Origin: Lactobacillus sp. UCMA15818
GTDB taxonomy: Bacteria; Bacillota; Bacilli; Lactobacillales; Lactobacillaceae
Assembly (NCBI RefSeq): GCF_030400225.1
Contig: NZ_VJYB01000001.1
Coordinates: 310,001 to 374,000 of the forward strand
Direction: 5' to 3'
Length of the DNA: 64,000 bases
Shown: positions 1 to 14,060 of the stretch, one piece after another
Position numbering within the stretch: the stretch's first letter is position 1
Layout: each line of letters opens with the position of its first letter
Made by a program: the position numbers and the translations under genes
Notes under the pieces: generated by a model
The model's database searches: none
Seen by the model: only the letters and a program-made list of their open reading frames with translations
What the model was told of the DNA's origin: nothing

Positions 1-48
1 TACCTTTTGATCAAGTATTGGAAAATCTTCAATAAGTTGTTTATTCAT
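1..48 (-). CDS. sufS: Cysteine desulfurase SufS (N-terminal fragment)
   Basis: Only the first 16 codons are in the window (protein begins MNKQLIEDFPILDQKV); the gene runs off the left edge. The ATG overlaps the sufD stop by 8 bases (ATGAATAA), which suggests translational coupling. SufS is the PLP enzyme that takes sulfur from cysteine for Fe-S assembly. The name rests mainly on position directly after sufC-sufD, plus an N-terminus typical of the family (a short helix, then F..L). Confidence 0.75.
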   Translation of the reverse strand, partial: MNKQLIEDFPILDQKV

Positions 49-1333
49 CTTTTTGACCATCGACAAGCTTCCTTTCGATAGTTACCCTTAATTGCTCTTC
101 AATCGCCTTTGATGGAATAGCTGCCAATACAGGGCCCAGAAAACCACGAATAACAAGACGTTCTGCAATTTTTTTAGGGAGACCGCGACTCATTAAGTAA
201 TACAATTGTTCCTGATTGACACGCCCTACACTAGCCGCATGACCAGCAGTTACATCATTATCATCAATTAACAGGATTGGATTAGCATCGCCTTTTGCCT
301 TTGTTGACAACATCAAAACACGGCTCTCTTGTTGTGCATCCGATCCCTTCGCACCCTTGATGATATGTCCAATCCCGTTAAATGTCAGTGTTGAGCGTGA
401 TAGAATCACACCATGCTGCAAAATATGTCCGATTGTATGTCTTCCCATATTCGTAACGCGTGTATCGATTCCTTGTACTTGCTTACCAGTTGAAATTGCA
501 ACGACTTTAACTTCCGAGTGAGAACCATTCCCCACAAGATCAGAATCAAAGTCGCCTACAATATTTCCATCGTTCATCATCCCCATTGACCAATCAATCT
601 TGGCGTTATCTTCAAGATGACCTCTACGGTTGAGATAAGTAGTTGTGTTAGCGCCTAAACGGTCAACACTCGCAAATTTCACATGACTATCAGCTTCTGC
701 AATGACTTCAACAATAATATTTGCGGTAGTTTCCTCACTACCAATAGTTGTCAAATTTTCAAGATACGAGAATTCACTGTTTCTTTCAGCAACAATTATT
801 ACATGATGTACATAATCCGTTTTTGCAGTTGCATCCTGCACAAAATAAGTCGTTAGCGGTTCTTTCACAACTGTATTCTTAGGAATATAAACAAATAACC
901 CGCTTGTCAAATTTGCAACATGTTGTGCAGTTAATAGATCCTCGTTATACTTTACAGCCTTTTGCATAAAATATTTTTTGACCAAATCACTATGTTGTTC
1001 TAACGCGGTCTGCCAATCACAAATAATCACACCTTGTTCTTCTAATTCAGATAATCCGGTAGCTCGCACAGTATCTTGTCCTAGCTGTACAATCAGGTGT
1101 TTTGTTTCTTCAATGTTTAGTTCTGCTAGAAGTTTACTATCTGAGAAATGTTTTTTTAATACCCTTTTTAACTGAATCGGCCAACGCTGATATCTGATCT
1201 TCTCAAAATTCGGTAATTTCAACATTGGTTGGGCTTCAAGTGCCTTAATTCTCATTTCAGTAAACCATTTTGGCTCAGCTACACTCTTTGCATAGTCTTT
1301 GATTTCAGGATAACTCTCAAATTCAACCGTCAT
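41..1333 (-). CDS. sufD: Fe-S cluster assembly protein SufD
   Basis: SufD (430 aa) is a scaffold partner of SufB and SufC in the cytosolic SUF system that builds Fe-S clusters. The C-terminal half is the SufB/D beta-helix core. Near residues 350-370 it carries the family pattern DANPILLIDDNDVTAGHAA, including the conserved His, and near 395 it has RGFLGPVL. It follows sufC by 14 bases and overlaps sufS, so the order is sufC-sufD-sufS as in other Firmicutes. The ATG is preceded by a purine-rich stretch (GAGGTGAATT). No irregularity was seen. Confidence 0.95.
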   Translation of the reverse strand: MTVEFESYPEIKDYAKSVAEPKWFTEMRIKALEAQPMLKLPNFEKIRYQRWPIQLKRVLKKHFSDSKLLAELNIEETKHLIVQLGQDTVRATGLSELEEQGVIICDWQTALEQHSDLVKKYFMQKAVKYNEDLLTAQHVANLTSGLFVYIPKNTVVKEPLTTYFVQDATAKTDYVHHVIIVAERNSEFSYLENLTTIGSEETTANIIVEVIAEADSHVKFASVDRLGANTTTYLNRRGHLEDNAKIDWSMGMMNDGNIVGDFDSDLVGNGSHSEVKVVAISTGKQVQGIDTRVTNMGRHTIGHILQHGVILSRSTLTFNGIGHIIKGAKGSDAQQESRVLMLSTKAKGDANPILLIDDNDVTAGHAASVGRVNQEQLYYLMSRGLPKKIAERLVIRGFLGPVLAAIPSKAIEEQLRVTIERKLVDGQKDE

Positions 1334-1347
1334 AATTCACCTCATCC

Positions 1348-2127
1348 CTACGCATCTTCGTCAACAAGCTTAATATCTAATCCAAGCTCATCTCTTATTC
1401 CTGCGTAACCTTCATCTTCCAATCGTTTAGCAAGCTCTGGTCCACCTTGCTTTACAATGCGACCGCCCATCATCACATGCACAACGTCAGGCACAATATA
1501 ATTCAAGAGACGTTGATAATGCGTAATGATTAGTGAACCAAATTCTGGTCCCCTCATTTTGTTAACACCGCGTGAAACAACCTTTAATGCATCAATATCC
1601 AAACCAGAATCAATTTCATCTAGAATCGCAAACTTTGGTTTAATCATCATCAATTGCAAAATTTCGTTACGCTTTTTCTCACCACCAGAAAAGCCCTCGT
1701 TAAGGTATCTCTCCGCCATTTCTTCAGTCATATCTAACACTGACATCGTCTCATCTAATTGTTTCAAAAAATTTCTAACTGAAATTGCATCATCTTCAGG
1801 TCGACGAGCGTTAATTGCACCACGAATGAATTCTGCATTTGTCACTCCAGGAATCTCAGCTGGATACTGCATCGCCAAGAATAGACCTGCACGAGCACGC
1901 TCATCAACCGGCAGATTAAGAATATTCTCACCATTAAGCAAGACTTCTCCTTGAGTTACCTTATAGGCTGGATGCCCCATAATTGCTTCCGACAAAGTTG
2001 ATTTCCCAGTTCCATTGGGTCCCATGATTGCATGAATTTCACCGGTTTTCATCGTCAAATTGACACCTTTTAGTATGTTTTTACCTTCAATTGAAACATG
2101 TAGGTCTTTTATTTCAAGTATCGACAT
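1348..2127 (-). CDS. sufC: Fe-S assembly ATPase SufC
   Basis: SufC is the ABC-type ATPase of the SufBCD scaffold. From the chosen start the protein is 259 aa, with Walker A GPNGTGKST at 36-44, the signature FSGGE at 146-150 and Walker B FAILDE at 166-171. Two ATGs stand in a row (2130 and 2127) after GGAGGAG. The second has the better 8-base spacing and gives the usual MSILEIKDLHV beginning. An upstream in-frame TTG at 2142 overlaps the ribosome site and is unlikely. First gene of the operon in this window. Confidence 0.95.
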   Translation of the reverse strand: MSILEIKDLHVSIEGKNILKGVNLTMKTGEIHAIMGPNGTGKSTLSEAIMGHPAYKVTQGEVLLNGENILNLPVDERARAGLFLAMQYPAEIPGVTNAEFIRGAINARRPEDDAISVRNFLKQLDETMSVLDMTEEMAERYLNEGFSGGEKKRNEILQLMMIKPKFAILDEIDSGLDIDALKVVSRGVNKMRGPEFGSLIITHYQRLLNYIVPDVVHVMMGGRIVKQGGPELAKRLEDEGYAGIRDELGLDIKLVDEDA

Positions 2128-2158
2128 CATTAACTCCTCCAATTTAGAACACGCCTTA

Positions 2159-2187
2159 ATTTTAGCTTAATTGCGAATCGTTTTCAA
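2159..2187 (-). promoter_or_regulatory. Predicted sufC promoter
   Basis: Read on the minus strand: -35 TTGAAA (2182-2187), 17-base spacer, -10 TAAAAT (2159-2164), about 30 bases upstream of the sufC start. This fits a housekeeping sigma-A promoter for the suf operon. No operator was recognised around it. Confidence 0.65.
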
Positions 2188-2250
2188 TTAGAAAATTCAT
2201 TAAATTTGCAACTAACAATAACTAAATATAATAAGCCAATATCTCATCAT

Positions 2251-2604
2251 TTAAAGCCACTCTTCTTTATACACATCTGGTTTGAACCCACAAGTAAAGT
2301 GGTCCCCCTCGATCATCAATGGTCTCTTGATTAATTTACCATCACTGGCTAGAATTTCGCTTGCTTCTTCATCAGTCATTGAAGGAACCTTGTCCTTCAA
2401 TTGTAATTCACGGTACTTAATTCCACTCGTATTAAAGAAATATTTGATTGGATGATTCCCCTGCTTAATCAATGCCAATAATTCCTCTTTAGTTGGCGGA
2501 GTTCCCACAATATCAACTACATTATAAGATACATTTTCCTCGTCTAACCATTTTCGTGCTTTAGCACAAGTACTACAACGACTATAACAATACATTTTCT
2601 TCAA
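2251..2604 (-). CDS. Spx/ArsC-family protein with CxxC motif
   Basis: A thioredoxin-fold protein of about 117 aa in the ArsC/Spx superfamily. An N-terminal redox motif CSTC lies in the context YSRCSTCAKARKWL, and RPLMIEGDHFTCGF stands near the C-terminus. This matches the arsenate-reductase-like or MgsR/Spx-like group; whether it binds RNA polymerase or is a reductase cannot be told here. I chose the TTG at 2604 because AAGGAG lies 9 bases upstream. The ATG at 2595 would sit 18 bases from that site. The gene stands alone between the suf promoter and rodA. Confidence 0.8.
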   Translation of the reverse strand: MKKMYCYSRCSTCAKARKWLDEENVSYNVVDIVGTPPTKEELLALIKQGNHPIKYFFNTSGIKYRELQLKDKVPSMTDEEASEILASDGKLIKRPLMIEGDHFTCGFKPDVYKEEWL

Positions 2605-2716
2605 CCAGGCCAACTCCTTTTTTATACTAGAATTCATTATAGTACAAGACATAATTTGTGACAAAGAAGTGTGAACTAAAACGACTAGCACTGCTCGCTT
2701 TATAAAAAATAAACAT

Positions 2717-2750
2717 AAAAAAAGAATGCAACTTTGCGGTTACAATCCTC
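2717..2750 (-). terminator. Terminator after rodA
   Basis: On the minus strand an imperfect stem (GATTGTAAC / GTTGCATTC, two mismatches) with loop CGCAAA is followed by seven T. It lies 14 bases past the rodA stop. Confidence 0.6.
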
Positions 2751-2763
2751 TTTAAAACAAGTA

Positions 2764-3963
2764 TTAATGAAAATCTTTGCTATTACTAAACATGTAACTC
2801 TTATTATGATACCTCATTGACATTATTAGCCCAATCCCAATCATATTTCCAATTAGTGAGGACCCACCTTGACTTATAAAGGGTAACGGAATACCTGTCA
2901 GTGGCAGTAACCCGATGCTCATCCCAATATTTTCAAATACATGGAAAAGTACCATCATAATTACCCCAGTGGAAATATATGCATAAAACTCGTTCTTAGT
3001 ATCAAAAGTGACTTGAATCATTTGGAAAATCAATAACAGATATAAAAATATCAAGACACAGCCACCAATAAAGCCAAAATTCTCTCCGATAACCGAAAAA
3101 ATCATATCAGATTCACGTACTGGTACATATACATTTGAAACATTAAAACCCTTGCCCAGCAGCTTACCAGACCCAATTGCCTTCATACTCTGCCATAACT
3201 GATAACTTGTTGAAGACGTATTAGCTGAAGGATCCAACCACGCCTCAATCCGATCAAATTGATATGTCTTGAAACCAATTTGTTCAAGAATACTTCTTCC
3301 ATATATTACTAAGGAAATGGCTGTAGTACCTAAAATCCCACCAGCAACCGTAATTGGCGCAATAATCTTCCATGTTATCCCTGAAACAATTACAACACCC
3401 CCGAAAATGGCGAAGAAAACAAGCATCGTCCCAAAATCATTTTGTAACTTAAGTAAAACAGCTATCGGGAATGTCCAGCCAAGCATCTTGAATAACAGTT
3501 TCCAGTCATTACTAGGAGTGTGTTCAATATATTCATTATTGTGCTGCGCAACAACTCGTCCTAACATCATAATATACGCAGGTTTCATGACTTCAGAAGG
3601 TTGAAAAGTCAAACTTCCAATTGCAAACCAACTCTTAGCGCCAGTCTTAGCGAAGTAATATCTGCTGTATAAAAATAAAACCGTTACTAAAAGAAATATC
3701 CCAACCCCGTATGCAATTGGAGCCAACTTCCACAGCTGTTCCGCATCAAACTGCATAATAATTACAATTGCGATAGTTCCAACTATATACCACGCTACCT
3801 GTGTCAGTATCATCTTGGTAATGCTAGATGTACTTGTATCGTGACTCGCAGCAACATATATTGATGCTATCCCAATCACAGCTAACACAAGAACTGAAAA
3901 GATGATACCGTAGTCAATCCGAACATCTTTATTGTCCGCCCTCGTTAATTGTCCTTCAGCCAA
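2764..3963 (-). CDS. rodA: SEDS peptidoglycan polymerase RodA
   Basis: A 399-aa multi-pass membrane protein of the SEDS family (RodA/FtsW), which polymerises glycan strands with class B PBPs. Seen: about ten hydrophobic segments, LQNDFGTMLVF (the family's PDLGT-like motif with the essential Asp), and a C-terminal stretch with GIPLPFISQGGSS. Starts at TTG behind GGAGG with a 7-base gap. RodA is favoured over FtsW because the next upstream genes are DUF2969, yidD and mbl. That shape-gene cluster is usual in lactobacilli. Confidence 0.9.
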   Translation of the reverse strand: MAEGQLTRADNKDVRIDYGIIFSVLVLAVIGIASIYVAASHDTSTSSITKMILTQVAWYIVGTIAIVIIMQFDAEQLWKLAPIAYGVGIFLLVTVLFLYSRYYFAKTGAKSWFAIGSLTFQPSEVMKPAYIMMLGRVVAQHNNEYIEHTPSNDWKLLFKMLGWTFPIAVLLKLQNDFGTMLVFFAIFGGVVIVSGITWKIIAPITVAGGILGTTAISLVIYGRSILEQIGFKTYQFDRIEAWLDPSANTSSTSYQLWQSMKAIGSGKLLGKGFNVSNVYVPVRESDMIFSVIGENFGFIGGCVLIFLYLLLIFQMIQVTFDTKNEFYAYISTGVIMMVLFHVFENIGMSIGLLPLTGIPLPFISQGGSSLIGNMIGIGLIMSMRYHNKSYMFSNSKDFH

Positions 3964-4065
3964 TATAGCTCCTCCTTATAATACCTGCGAACTTAAACAG
4001 ATATACTTAAATAATAAAACCGCTAGTATGAGTATCCATATCTACCGGATTTACAGAAATTCTAT

Positions 4066-4290
4066 CTAACTCGCATGATGAAGATGATAGTCGCGGATCA
4101 ACAGGTTGACCGCTTCGTCATGTGAACTAGTCTTGAAAGTTTCACCATTTGGAAGCAACGCTACAAAGCCCCTTTTTGAAACTCTGACACTACCTATGGT
4201 TACTGAACCTATTGTCAATATGATTTCAGACTCACCATTTACCATCTTTTCTTCTTCTTTAATCTCGATATTCTTCTCTTTATGTGACAC
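4066..4290 (-). CDS. DUF2969 family protein
   Basis: A small 74-aa charged protein without membrane segments. It resembles the DUF2969 family known from lactobacilli and enterococci, usually next to rodA. Pattern seen: VNGESE..LTIG, then FVALLPNGETFKTSSHDEA. Starts at GTG after GGGAGGAAAATA. The function is unknown, and the position between rodA and yidD-mbl suggests a cell-wall link only by association. Confidence 0.75.
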   Translation of the reverse strand: MSHKEKNIEIKEEEKMVNGESEIILTIGSVTIGSVRVSKRGFVALLPNGETFKTSSHDEAVNLLIRDYHLHHAS

Positions 4291-4371
4291 TATTTTCCTC
4301 CCATGTGAGAATTATCTAAATATTCTAATAACTCACAAAGACTTTTTTTAATTTTGACTTGTTGTGCACTG

Positions 4372-4611
4372 TTATCTGTTATTACGCCTTAAATTGAATT
4401 TTTGAGGAACCGGATCATAACCGCCCTGTACTAGAGGATGGCACCTTAAAATTCTGAAAATTCCCATTAACAGTCCCTTAACGACACCATGTTTCTCCAA
4501 AGCTTGAATCATATAAGTAGAACAAGTTGGATAATACCGACAACTTGGTGGAAAAAAGGGGGAAATCCCTTTTTGATATCCACGTACGAGTAAAATCAAC
4601 AGTCGTTTCAT
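4372..4611 (-). CDS. yidD: Membrane protein insertion efficiency factor YidD
   Basis: YidD (79 aa) is a small membrane-associated protein that helps YidC-dependent insertion. It shows the family hallmarks in full: [20 protein letters not shown], then [20 protein letters not shown] and a final GGYDPVP. The ATG at 4611 follows GGGGGAGAATTCTTG. A TTG just upstream is in frame but too close to the ribosome site. Confidence 0.93.
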   Translation of the reverse strand: MKRLLILLVRGYQKGISPFFPPSCRYYPTCSTYMIQALEKHGVVKGLLMGIFRILRCHPLVQGGYDPVPQKFNLRRNNR

Positions 4612-4637
4612 CAAGAATTCTCCCCCTTATTTTATAA

Positions 4638-5624
4638 TTATTTCTTGCTTTTTTCTAAATGTTCTAATAAGAATCCCGTTCCCATTGCAACATCATCCAA
4701 AGGCGATTCAGCAACCATCACTGGAACTTTTAAATACTGTGAAAATAATTGATCAATTCCATTAAGCAATGCACCACCACCAGTTAAAACGATTCCACGA
4801 TCAATAATATCTGCAGACAATTCAGGTGGTGTCTGTTCTAAGACATCTTTAGCGGCATCAATAACTGACATCATTGTTTCATGTAATGCACTCTCAATCT
4901 GATTAGAGGAAAGTGTAATCGTTCGTGGCAATCCATTCACAACATCACGTCCCCGAACTTCCATCTGTTCACCACGATGATCAGCCAAAACCGTCCCAAT
5001 TTCAATTTTAATTTTTTCAGCAGTTCGTTCACCAATTTGTAAACCTTTTGTTTTGCGTGTATACGTCATAATGTCGGTATTCAAACGATCACCTGCTACT
5101 CTTAGCGAGCGGCTGACAACAATATCACCCAGAGAGAGAACTGCGATATCACTAGTTCCCCCACCAATATCGATTACCATACTGCCATGTGGTTGGAAAA
5201 TATCCAAGCCAGCACCAATTGCGGCAACCTTAGGTTCTTCTTCAAGAAAGACATTTCCACCGCCAGATTTTTCCGCAGCTTGTCTAATTGCTTTACGTTC
5301 AATAGAAGTTGTATTAGTTGGACAACAAATTAAAATATTAGGTTTAGACATAAATCCTTTAACGTTAAGTTTCTTAATAAAATATGAGAGCATTTGTTCA
5401 GTTATATCAAAATCAGCGATTACTCCATCCTTCAATGGACGAATTGCTCGAATATTATTTGGAGTCCGCCCGACCATCTTGTAGGCTTCTGAACCAACGG
5501 CTAATACCCTCCCTGTGTGAGTATCGATTGCAACTACTGATGGTTCATTCAAGACAATCCCCTTGCCTTTTAAATTAATTAAAACATTAGCAGTTCCCAA
5601 ATCAATACCAATATCTTTAGCCAT
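4638..5624 (-). CDS. mbl: Actin-like cell shape protein, MreB/Mbl type
   Basis: A 328-aa bacterial actin that forms filaments under the membrane and guides lateral wall synthesis. Actin-fold nucleotide motifs are visible: IGIDLGTANVLI near the N-terminus, VIDIGGGTSDIAVLS around 150-165, and VLTGGGALL around 285. Position next to murA, as for B. subtilis mbl, favours Mbl over MreB, which usually sits with mreC-mreD. The ATG follows AAAGGAG. Confidence 0.9.
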   Translation of the reverse strand: MAKDIGIDLGTANVLINLKGKGIVLNEPSVVAIDTHTGRVLAVGSEAYKMVGRTPNNIRAIRPLKDGVIADFDITEQMLSYFIKKLNVKGFMSKPNILICCPTNTTSIERKAIRQAAEKSGGGNVFLEEEPKVAAIGAGLDIFQPHGSMVIDIGGGTSDIAVLSLGDIVVSRSLRVAGDRLNTDIMTYTRKTKGLQIGERTAEKIKIEIGTVLADHRGEQMEVRGRDVVNGLPRTITLSSNQIESALHETMMSVIDAAKDVLEQTPPELSADIIDRGIVLTGGGALLNGIDQLFSQYLKVPVMVAESPLDDVAMGTGFLLEHLEKSKK

Positions 5625-5787
5625 AGCTATTCTCCTTTAATAAATTTATATGTAGTATTTTAAAAATAAGAACAATTCTGATTGTTCTACAAAAAACCTA
5701 CTACATTATATCACAAACAATCCCCCACAAAAATATTGAATTATAACAAATTTAGGATTAAGCGATGACTTTAGAGATACTTAATTA

Positions 5788-7092
5788 TTAAGGCTTTGAA
5801 ATTATTCTGCTTTTAACCTCATTCAAGTTTTCTTCATTGATCCTTGTAATTTCAGCTCCTAAAGCTGCAAGTTTCTGATGAAAATGATAGTACCCACGAT
5901 CAAGGTACTTCAGATGTGTCACTTGAGTGTAACCTTCTGCAGCCAGGCCCGCTAAAACTAAAGCTGCAGCAGCGCGCAAGTCAGTTGCCGCTACCTCAGC
6001 ACCGTGTAACTTTGTTGGGCCATGAAGAATTGCAGAACGGCCTTCAACCCTAACATCAGCATTCATTCTTCTTAATTCATCAAAGTGCATGAAACGATTC
6101 TCAAATACCGTTTCCGTTACAACACTCTCGCCCTTTGCCAATAGTTGCAAAATAGATATCTGTGGTTGCATATCTGTTGGAAAGCCAGGATGAGGTAATG
6201 TTTTAACCGCTACAGGGTTCAACTGTGTCGTTCCGATTACTCGAATTCCCTCATCCTCTTCAGTTACAGAAACCCCCATCTCTTCCAGTTTAGAAATTAA
6301 CGGGCGGTTATGTTCTGCAATTGCGTTCTTAACTAAGACATTCCCATTAGTAACAGCAGCAGCCACCATAAATGTGCCAGCTTCAATTCTATCTTGCACA
6401 ATTGTATGATCAGTGCCATGTAACTCATTCACACCAACAATTTTCAATCGTTCAGTTCCTGCACCGCTGACACTTGCACCCATTTTATTTAAAACATTTG
6501 CTAGGTCAACGATTTCAGGTTCACGCGCAACATTTTCAATAATAGTCGTCCCTTTAGCAAGGGTAGCTGCCATCATGATGTTCTCTGTTGCACCAACACT
6601 TGGAAAGTCCAAATAGATGTCTGCACCAACAAGTCCATCAGTTGTAGCCTCAATATAACCATCGTGATGTTCAACTATGGCACCCATCGCTTCAAGTCCC
6701 TTTAGATGCAGATCAATTGGTCTTGAGCCAATTGCACATCCTCCAGGCATTGCAACTTTAGCATGTCCTAAGCGTGCCAATAACGGACCAAAAACTACTA
6801 TGGAAGCACGCATTTTGGAAACATATTTAAAAGGTGCTTCATATGATAACTCTGAAGTAGCATCCAATGACACAGTCTTGTTAACTTCGTCCATTTCAAC
6901 TTTAACATTTAAAAAACGTAACACATTATTCATCATATAAACATCGGATAAGACCGGTACACTATCCAACTGCATTGTTCCTTCTTTTGCTAATAAACTC
7001 GCTGCCAAAATTGGTAAAACAGCATTCTTTGCTCCCTCAATTTCAACACTGCCGACAAGCTGGTTACCGCCATGAACGATTATTTTTTCCAA
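5788..7092 (-). CDS. murA: UDP-N-acetylglucosamine 1-carboxyvinyltransferase MurA
   Basis: MurA (434 aa) transfers enolpyruvyl from PEP to UDP-GlcNAc, the first committed step of peptidoglycan precursor synthesis. Seen: KN at 22-23 in EGAKNAVLP, and the fosfomycin-target Cys at about 119 in [11 protein letters not shown]. The usual EPSP-synthase-like double domain is full length. Firmicutes often have two copies; this one sits upstream of mbl, like murAA. Confidence 0.95.
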   Translation of the reverse strand: MEKIIVHGGNQLVGSVEIEGAKNAVLPILAASLLAKEGTMQLDSVPVLSDVYMMNNVLRFLNVKVEMDEVNKTVSLDATSELSYEAPFKYVSKMRASIVVFGPLLARLGHAKVAMPGGCAIGSRPIDLHLKGLEAMGAIVEHHDGYIEATTDGLVGADIYLDFPSVGATENIMMAATLAKGTTIIENVAREPEIVDLANVLNKMGASVSGAGTERLKIVGVNELHGTDHTIVQDRIEAGTFMVAAAVTNGNVLVKNAIAEHNRPLISKLEEMGVSVTEEDEGIRVIGTTQLNPVAVKTLPHPGFPTDMQPQISILQLLAKGESVVTETVFENRFMHFDELRRMNADVRVEGRSAILHGPTKLHGAEVAATDLRAAAALVLAGLAAEGYTQVTHLKYLDRGYYHFHQKLAALGAEITRINEENLNEVKSRIISKP

Positions 7093-7126
7093 AATGATTC
7101 CTCCAAGTTATCATAATAAGTATTTT

Positions 7127-7363
7127 TTATTTTTGAAATAAATAAGACAAATTGCGTACATTATTTATGAAGTCCAAGAAAAATGAACTGCACATGTATC
7201 CAATTGCAATAGATACCATTACAATCAGAATTTTGAACATACCTTGTTTTTGTGAGGATATGTAACGATCTAGACGTAAGGCTTGCACACAATAAAACGC
7301 AAGAAAAACAAACACAAAGTTACATAAAATGTTAAGTAATGCAGTTAGTCCATAATAATTCAT
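7127..7363 (-). CDS. DUF1146 family membrane protein (YwzB-like)
   Basis: A 78-aa protein with two hydrophobic segments (about 8-28 and 44-66) separated by a short basic loop with ALRLDRY. It fits DUF1146/YwzB, a Firmicute family found between atpC and murA. Its function is unknown. The gene lies 34 bases before murA, probably in the same transcript. Confidence 0.8.
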   Translation of the reverse strand: MNYYGLTALLNILCNFVFVFLAFYCVQALRLDRYISSQKQGMFKILIVMVSIAIGYMCSSFFLDFINNVRNLSYLFQK

Positions 7364-7484
7364 TATTCACACTCCTCTAAAAGATACAGTCTAATATTAT
7401 CATAAAAAAAAATACAAGTCTTTAAATATGTAATAAGTTTGTAATATTTTAATCATTTCTTACTTTTAATGCACTGTACAAAAA

Positions 7485-7520
7485 AATCATCCGATTTATA
7501 AAATAATCGAATGATTAAAA
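7485..7520 (-). terminator. Terminator of the atp operon
   Basis: Minus-strand stem AATCATTCGATT / AATCGGATGATT followed by seven T, 26 bases after the atpC stop. This is a clear Rho-independent terminator for the ATP synthase operon. Confidence 0.85.
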
Positions 7521-7545
7521 ATGAATATTTTTTTAACTGTTATTA

Positions 7546-7971
7546 CTAGTGTCCTGAAATATTTATACGATTAACCGCTCTTCTTAATGCAATCTCAGCA
7601 CGCTTAGTAGTATCAATATCATTACTTTGCTTTGCAGCTTCTAAACGACGTTCCGCACGTTCACGAGCCTTAGTAGCACGAACCATATCAATATTTTCTT
7701 TTTTCTCTGCACTATTTGCCACAATTGTTGCAACATTATCAGAGAACTCGACAAAGCCTCCACTGATTGCAATTTCATCAAACTTGTCATCAGTACCTTG
7801 TACTTTGACTCTCACTTCATCAATTTCTAGAGAAGCGATCAGAGGAATATGATTTGGTAAAATACCAATCTCACCCGCAATAGTCTTAAAAACTGCTAAT
7901 CTTGTTTGACTCTCATAGACACTGCCATCAGGAGTAACCACACTAACTGTCAATAAATCTTCTTCAGCCAT
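7546..7971 (-). CDS. atpC: ATP synthase epsilon subunit AtpC
   Basis: The 141-aa epsilon subunit of the F1 rotor stalk. It has an N-terminal beta-sandwich (TVSVVTPDGSVYE, GEIGILPNHIPLIA) and a C-terminal helical hairpin rich in Arg, Lys and Ala that can inhibit hydrolysis. ATG 7971 is preferred over the in-frame TTG three bases upstream. Last gene of the operon, followed by a terminator. Confidence 0.95.
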   Translation of the reverse strand: MAEEDLLTVSVVTPDGSVYESQTRLAVFKTIAGEIGILPNHIPLIASLEIDEVRVKVQGTDDKFDEIAISGGFVEFSDNVATIVANSAEKKENIDMVRATKARERAERRLEAAKQSNDIDTTKRAEIALRRAVNRINISGH

Positions 7972-7985
7972 CAAAGTTACCCCCT

Positions 7986-9389
<1,404 letters not shown>

Positions 9390-9413
9390 TTAAACATTCC
9401 TCCAATCATCTTA

Positions 9414-10364
9414 TTAATCAAGAGCAGCTTGTGCGCCTGTAATTTCCGTAATTTCAGTAGTAATCGCGCTTTGACGAGCTCGGTTATACTGTAATTCCAA
9501 TGAGGAAATAATATCCTTTGCATTATCAGTTGCAGACTTCATCGCCATTGAACTAGAGCCATGTTCAGAAGTTTTTGCATCAAGAATTGCACCATAGATT
9601 AAACTTTCTGCATATTGGGGCAATACTACTTCTAAAATTGCATCTTCTGAAGGTTCCATCTCATATTCAGCCGAAAATCCTTGTTCATTGTCTTCTGTTA
9701 AATCATCATTGCCTACATTCATTGCAGAAATTGGCAACATTGGTTCAGCACGAAACTCTGATGTCAGTGAATTGACAAAGTGATTATAACAAACAAATAG
9801 TTCATCATAGGTTTCATCATCATACATATCAATAATTTTTTTAACTAATTGATGAGTTTCTCTGAATTTTGGAATGTCCTTAACTCCACGAAATTCAAAG
9901 GGAACTTTGTAGCCCCTCTTCTTAAAGAAGTCGGCGCCAGTACCGCCAACCGCAATAATCACTATATCTTCTGTGGAATGGTTGCCACCACTGATTAATT
10001 CCAGTGTCTGTTTGATTACATTACTATTGTAACTCCCCACTAATCCACGATCAGAAGTAATTACCACAATCCCTGTACATTTTACTGGCCGTTTAACAAG
10101 CATGCTCAATCCATCAATCTGATCATCATTTTCACGCGCTTCTTTCGAGCGAGGTGTAATAGATGCACCCCCATCAAGAAGATGAGACTTGGCAAGATGA
10201 GTGATAACACTACGAATTTTATTAGCATACACCTGATAGCTAGTCGTATGACGTTGAATCTGACTCAATTTAGCAGTCGAAACCATCTGCATTGCACCAG
10301 TGATTTGTTCTGTCTTTTTAGTTGAAGAGATTCTTCGCTTAATTTCTTGTAGAGAAGCCCCCAC
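9414..10364 (-). CDS. atpG: ATP synthase gamma subunit AtpG
   Basis: The central rotor shaft of F1 (316 aa). The N-terminal helix [19 protein letters not shown] and the C-terminal helix with MKSATDNA and [13 protein letters not shown] are typical. A GTG start follows GAAGG closely. Length is normal for lactobacilli, which carry an extra acidic loop near 215-235. Confidence 0.97.
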   Translation of the reverse strand: MGASLQEIKRRISSTKKTEQITGAMQMVSTAKLSQIQRHTTSYQVYANKIRSVITHLAKSHLLDGGASITPRSKEARENDDQIDGLSMLVKRPVKCTGIVVITSDRGLVGSYNSNVIKQTLELISGGNHSTEDIVIIAVGGTGADFFKKRGYKVPFEFRGVKDIPKFRETHQLVKKIIDMYDDETYDELFVCYNHFVNSLTSEFRAEPMLPISAMNVGNDDLTEDNEQGFSAEYEMEPSEDAILEVVLPQYAESLIYGAILDAKTSEHGSSSMAMKSATDNAKDIISSLELQYNRARQSAITTEITEITGAQAALD

Positions 10365-10382
10365 TAGCCTTCACCGACCTTT

Positions 10383-11912
<1,530 letters not shown>

Positions 11913-11920
11913 TTATATAA

Positions 11921-12463
11921 TCATTTCAAAAGCATTCTTTTGATTTGTGCAAATCTTAACTTTAAAGAACCATCATAGATATAGTCATTCGATCTAAGAA
12001 TTACTCCTCCAATAATATCGGAGTCAACTTTCTCTTCCAGTATCACTTTGTTTGCACCAACAATTCTCGCAAAAGAATCTGCTAATTTATCCTTTTGTTC
12101 ACTATCTAAAGGAATAGCCGTTGTAACTGTTGCTTTGACTGTTTTCTCGTATTCATCGTTTAATCTATTATATTCATCAATAATGACAGCCAAATCACCA
12201 ATACGATTATAGTCAAACAACATATCCAATAAGTTCTTTAAAGTCTCGGAAGCTGAATCACCCAAAGTTCTGATAAACTTTTGCTTATCAGTTCTAGCAA
12301 TTTGCTTGCTAGTCAAAAGCAACATCATTTTAGGTTCATCAACGAGCACTTGCTTTAGTTCTGCCAATTCCGTTTTAAGATCTTGACGTTCATCTTTTTC
12401 AAGTGCCAATTCAAACAGTGCACTCCCATATCGGTGGGCTATCATTGTCTTATTTAACTTCAT
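11921..12463 (-). CDS. atpH: ATP synthase delta subunit AtpH
   Basis: The peripheral-stalk delta subunit (180 aa) linking F1 to subunit b. I chose ATG 12463 ([20 protein letters not shown]), which follows GGGGAAGC and overlaps the end of atpF by 14 bases. A longer reading frame to 12496 lies inside atpF and lacks homology. The C-terminal [16 protein letters not shown] is the family signature. Confidence 0.95.
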   Translation of the reverse strand: MKLNKTMIAHRYGSALFELALEKDERQDLKTELAELKQVLVDEPKMMLLLTSKQIARTDKQKFIRTLGDSASETLKNLLDMLFDYNRIGDLAVIIDEYNRLNDEYEKTVKATVTTAIPLDSEQKDKLADSFARIVGANKVILEEKVDSDIIGGVILRSNDYIYDGSLKLRFAQIKRMLLK

Positions 12464-12977
12464 TTTGCTTCCCCAACCCTTCGATATAAGAATCAATTAA
12501 GGCCTTTTGATCACCAAGCTGCAAGTTCTTCGAGATAACCTTTGAAGCAATTTCAAGTGACAATTCAGCTACATCATTCTTGACGCCTTCTAAAGCATCT
12601 TGGCGTTCGCGTACAATATCTTGCTTTGCTGTTTCCTTAAATGATTGGGCTTCGCTATGAGCATTTTCAACAATGATATTTTTTTGCTGTTCACCATTTT
12701 TCTTTGCACGCTCAATAATTTGTGATGCCTCAACATGCGACTCCTTCAGAGCGCTCTGCCTTTTTTCTGCGAGTTCCTCAGCCTTTTGTCGAGCATCCTC
12801 AGCAGAATCGATATCATCTGCAATTTTATTTGCACGCTTATCCATCATCTCATTGACAGGACCCCATGCAAAATGTTTCAACAGTGCAAGTAACACGATA
12901 AACAAGACTAGATAAAATAACATATCTCCCCATTTAACAGACGTTGCAACAGTACCAAGTATAAAATCTGTACCCAT
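12450..12977 (-). CDS. atpF: ATP synthase subunit b AtpF
   Basis: Subunit b of the Fo stator (175 aa). A single N-terminal membrane helix (about 18-38) is followed by a long charged coiled coil (50-150), as expected. ATG follows AGAGGAGGTG. It overlaps atpH by 14 bases. Confidence 0.96.
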   Translation of the reverse strand: MGTDFILGTVATSVKWGDMLFYLVLFIVLLALLKHFAWGPVNEMMDKRANKIADDIDSAEDARQKAEELAEKRQSALKESHVEASQIIERAKKNGEQQKNIIVENAHSEAQSFKETAKQDIVRERQDALEGVKNDVAELSLEIASKVISKNLQLGDQKALIDSYIEGLGKQNEVK

Positions 12978-13037
12978 TTAATTGACACCTCCTCTGTTTT
13001 GCCAACTTAAATAATTCAAATCTGTTCAAACAGAAGA

Positions 13038-13990
<953 letters not shown>

Positions 13991-14060
13991 CAAGTCTCAC
14001 CTCTCTTCCTCTTGATGGCATGACTCATCAAATTTAGAAAAATATGTGCAAAAGCCTAAT

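Noticed and set aside
5668-5688. Small hairpin agaacaattctgattgttct between murA and mbl as a terminator
   Set aside because: The stem is short and AT-rich and there is no T-run on the transcribed side; murA and mbl may still be co-transcribed.
9575-9775. Frames opposite or out of phase to atp genes and other conserved genes
   Set aside because: They lie fully inside well-identified genes, lack ribosome sites and show no family features.
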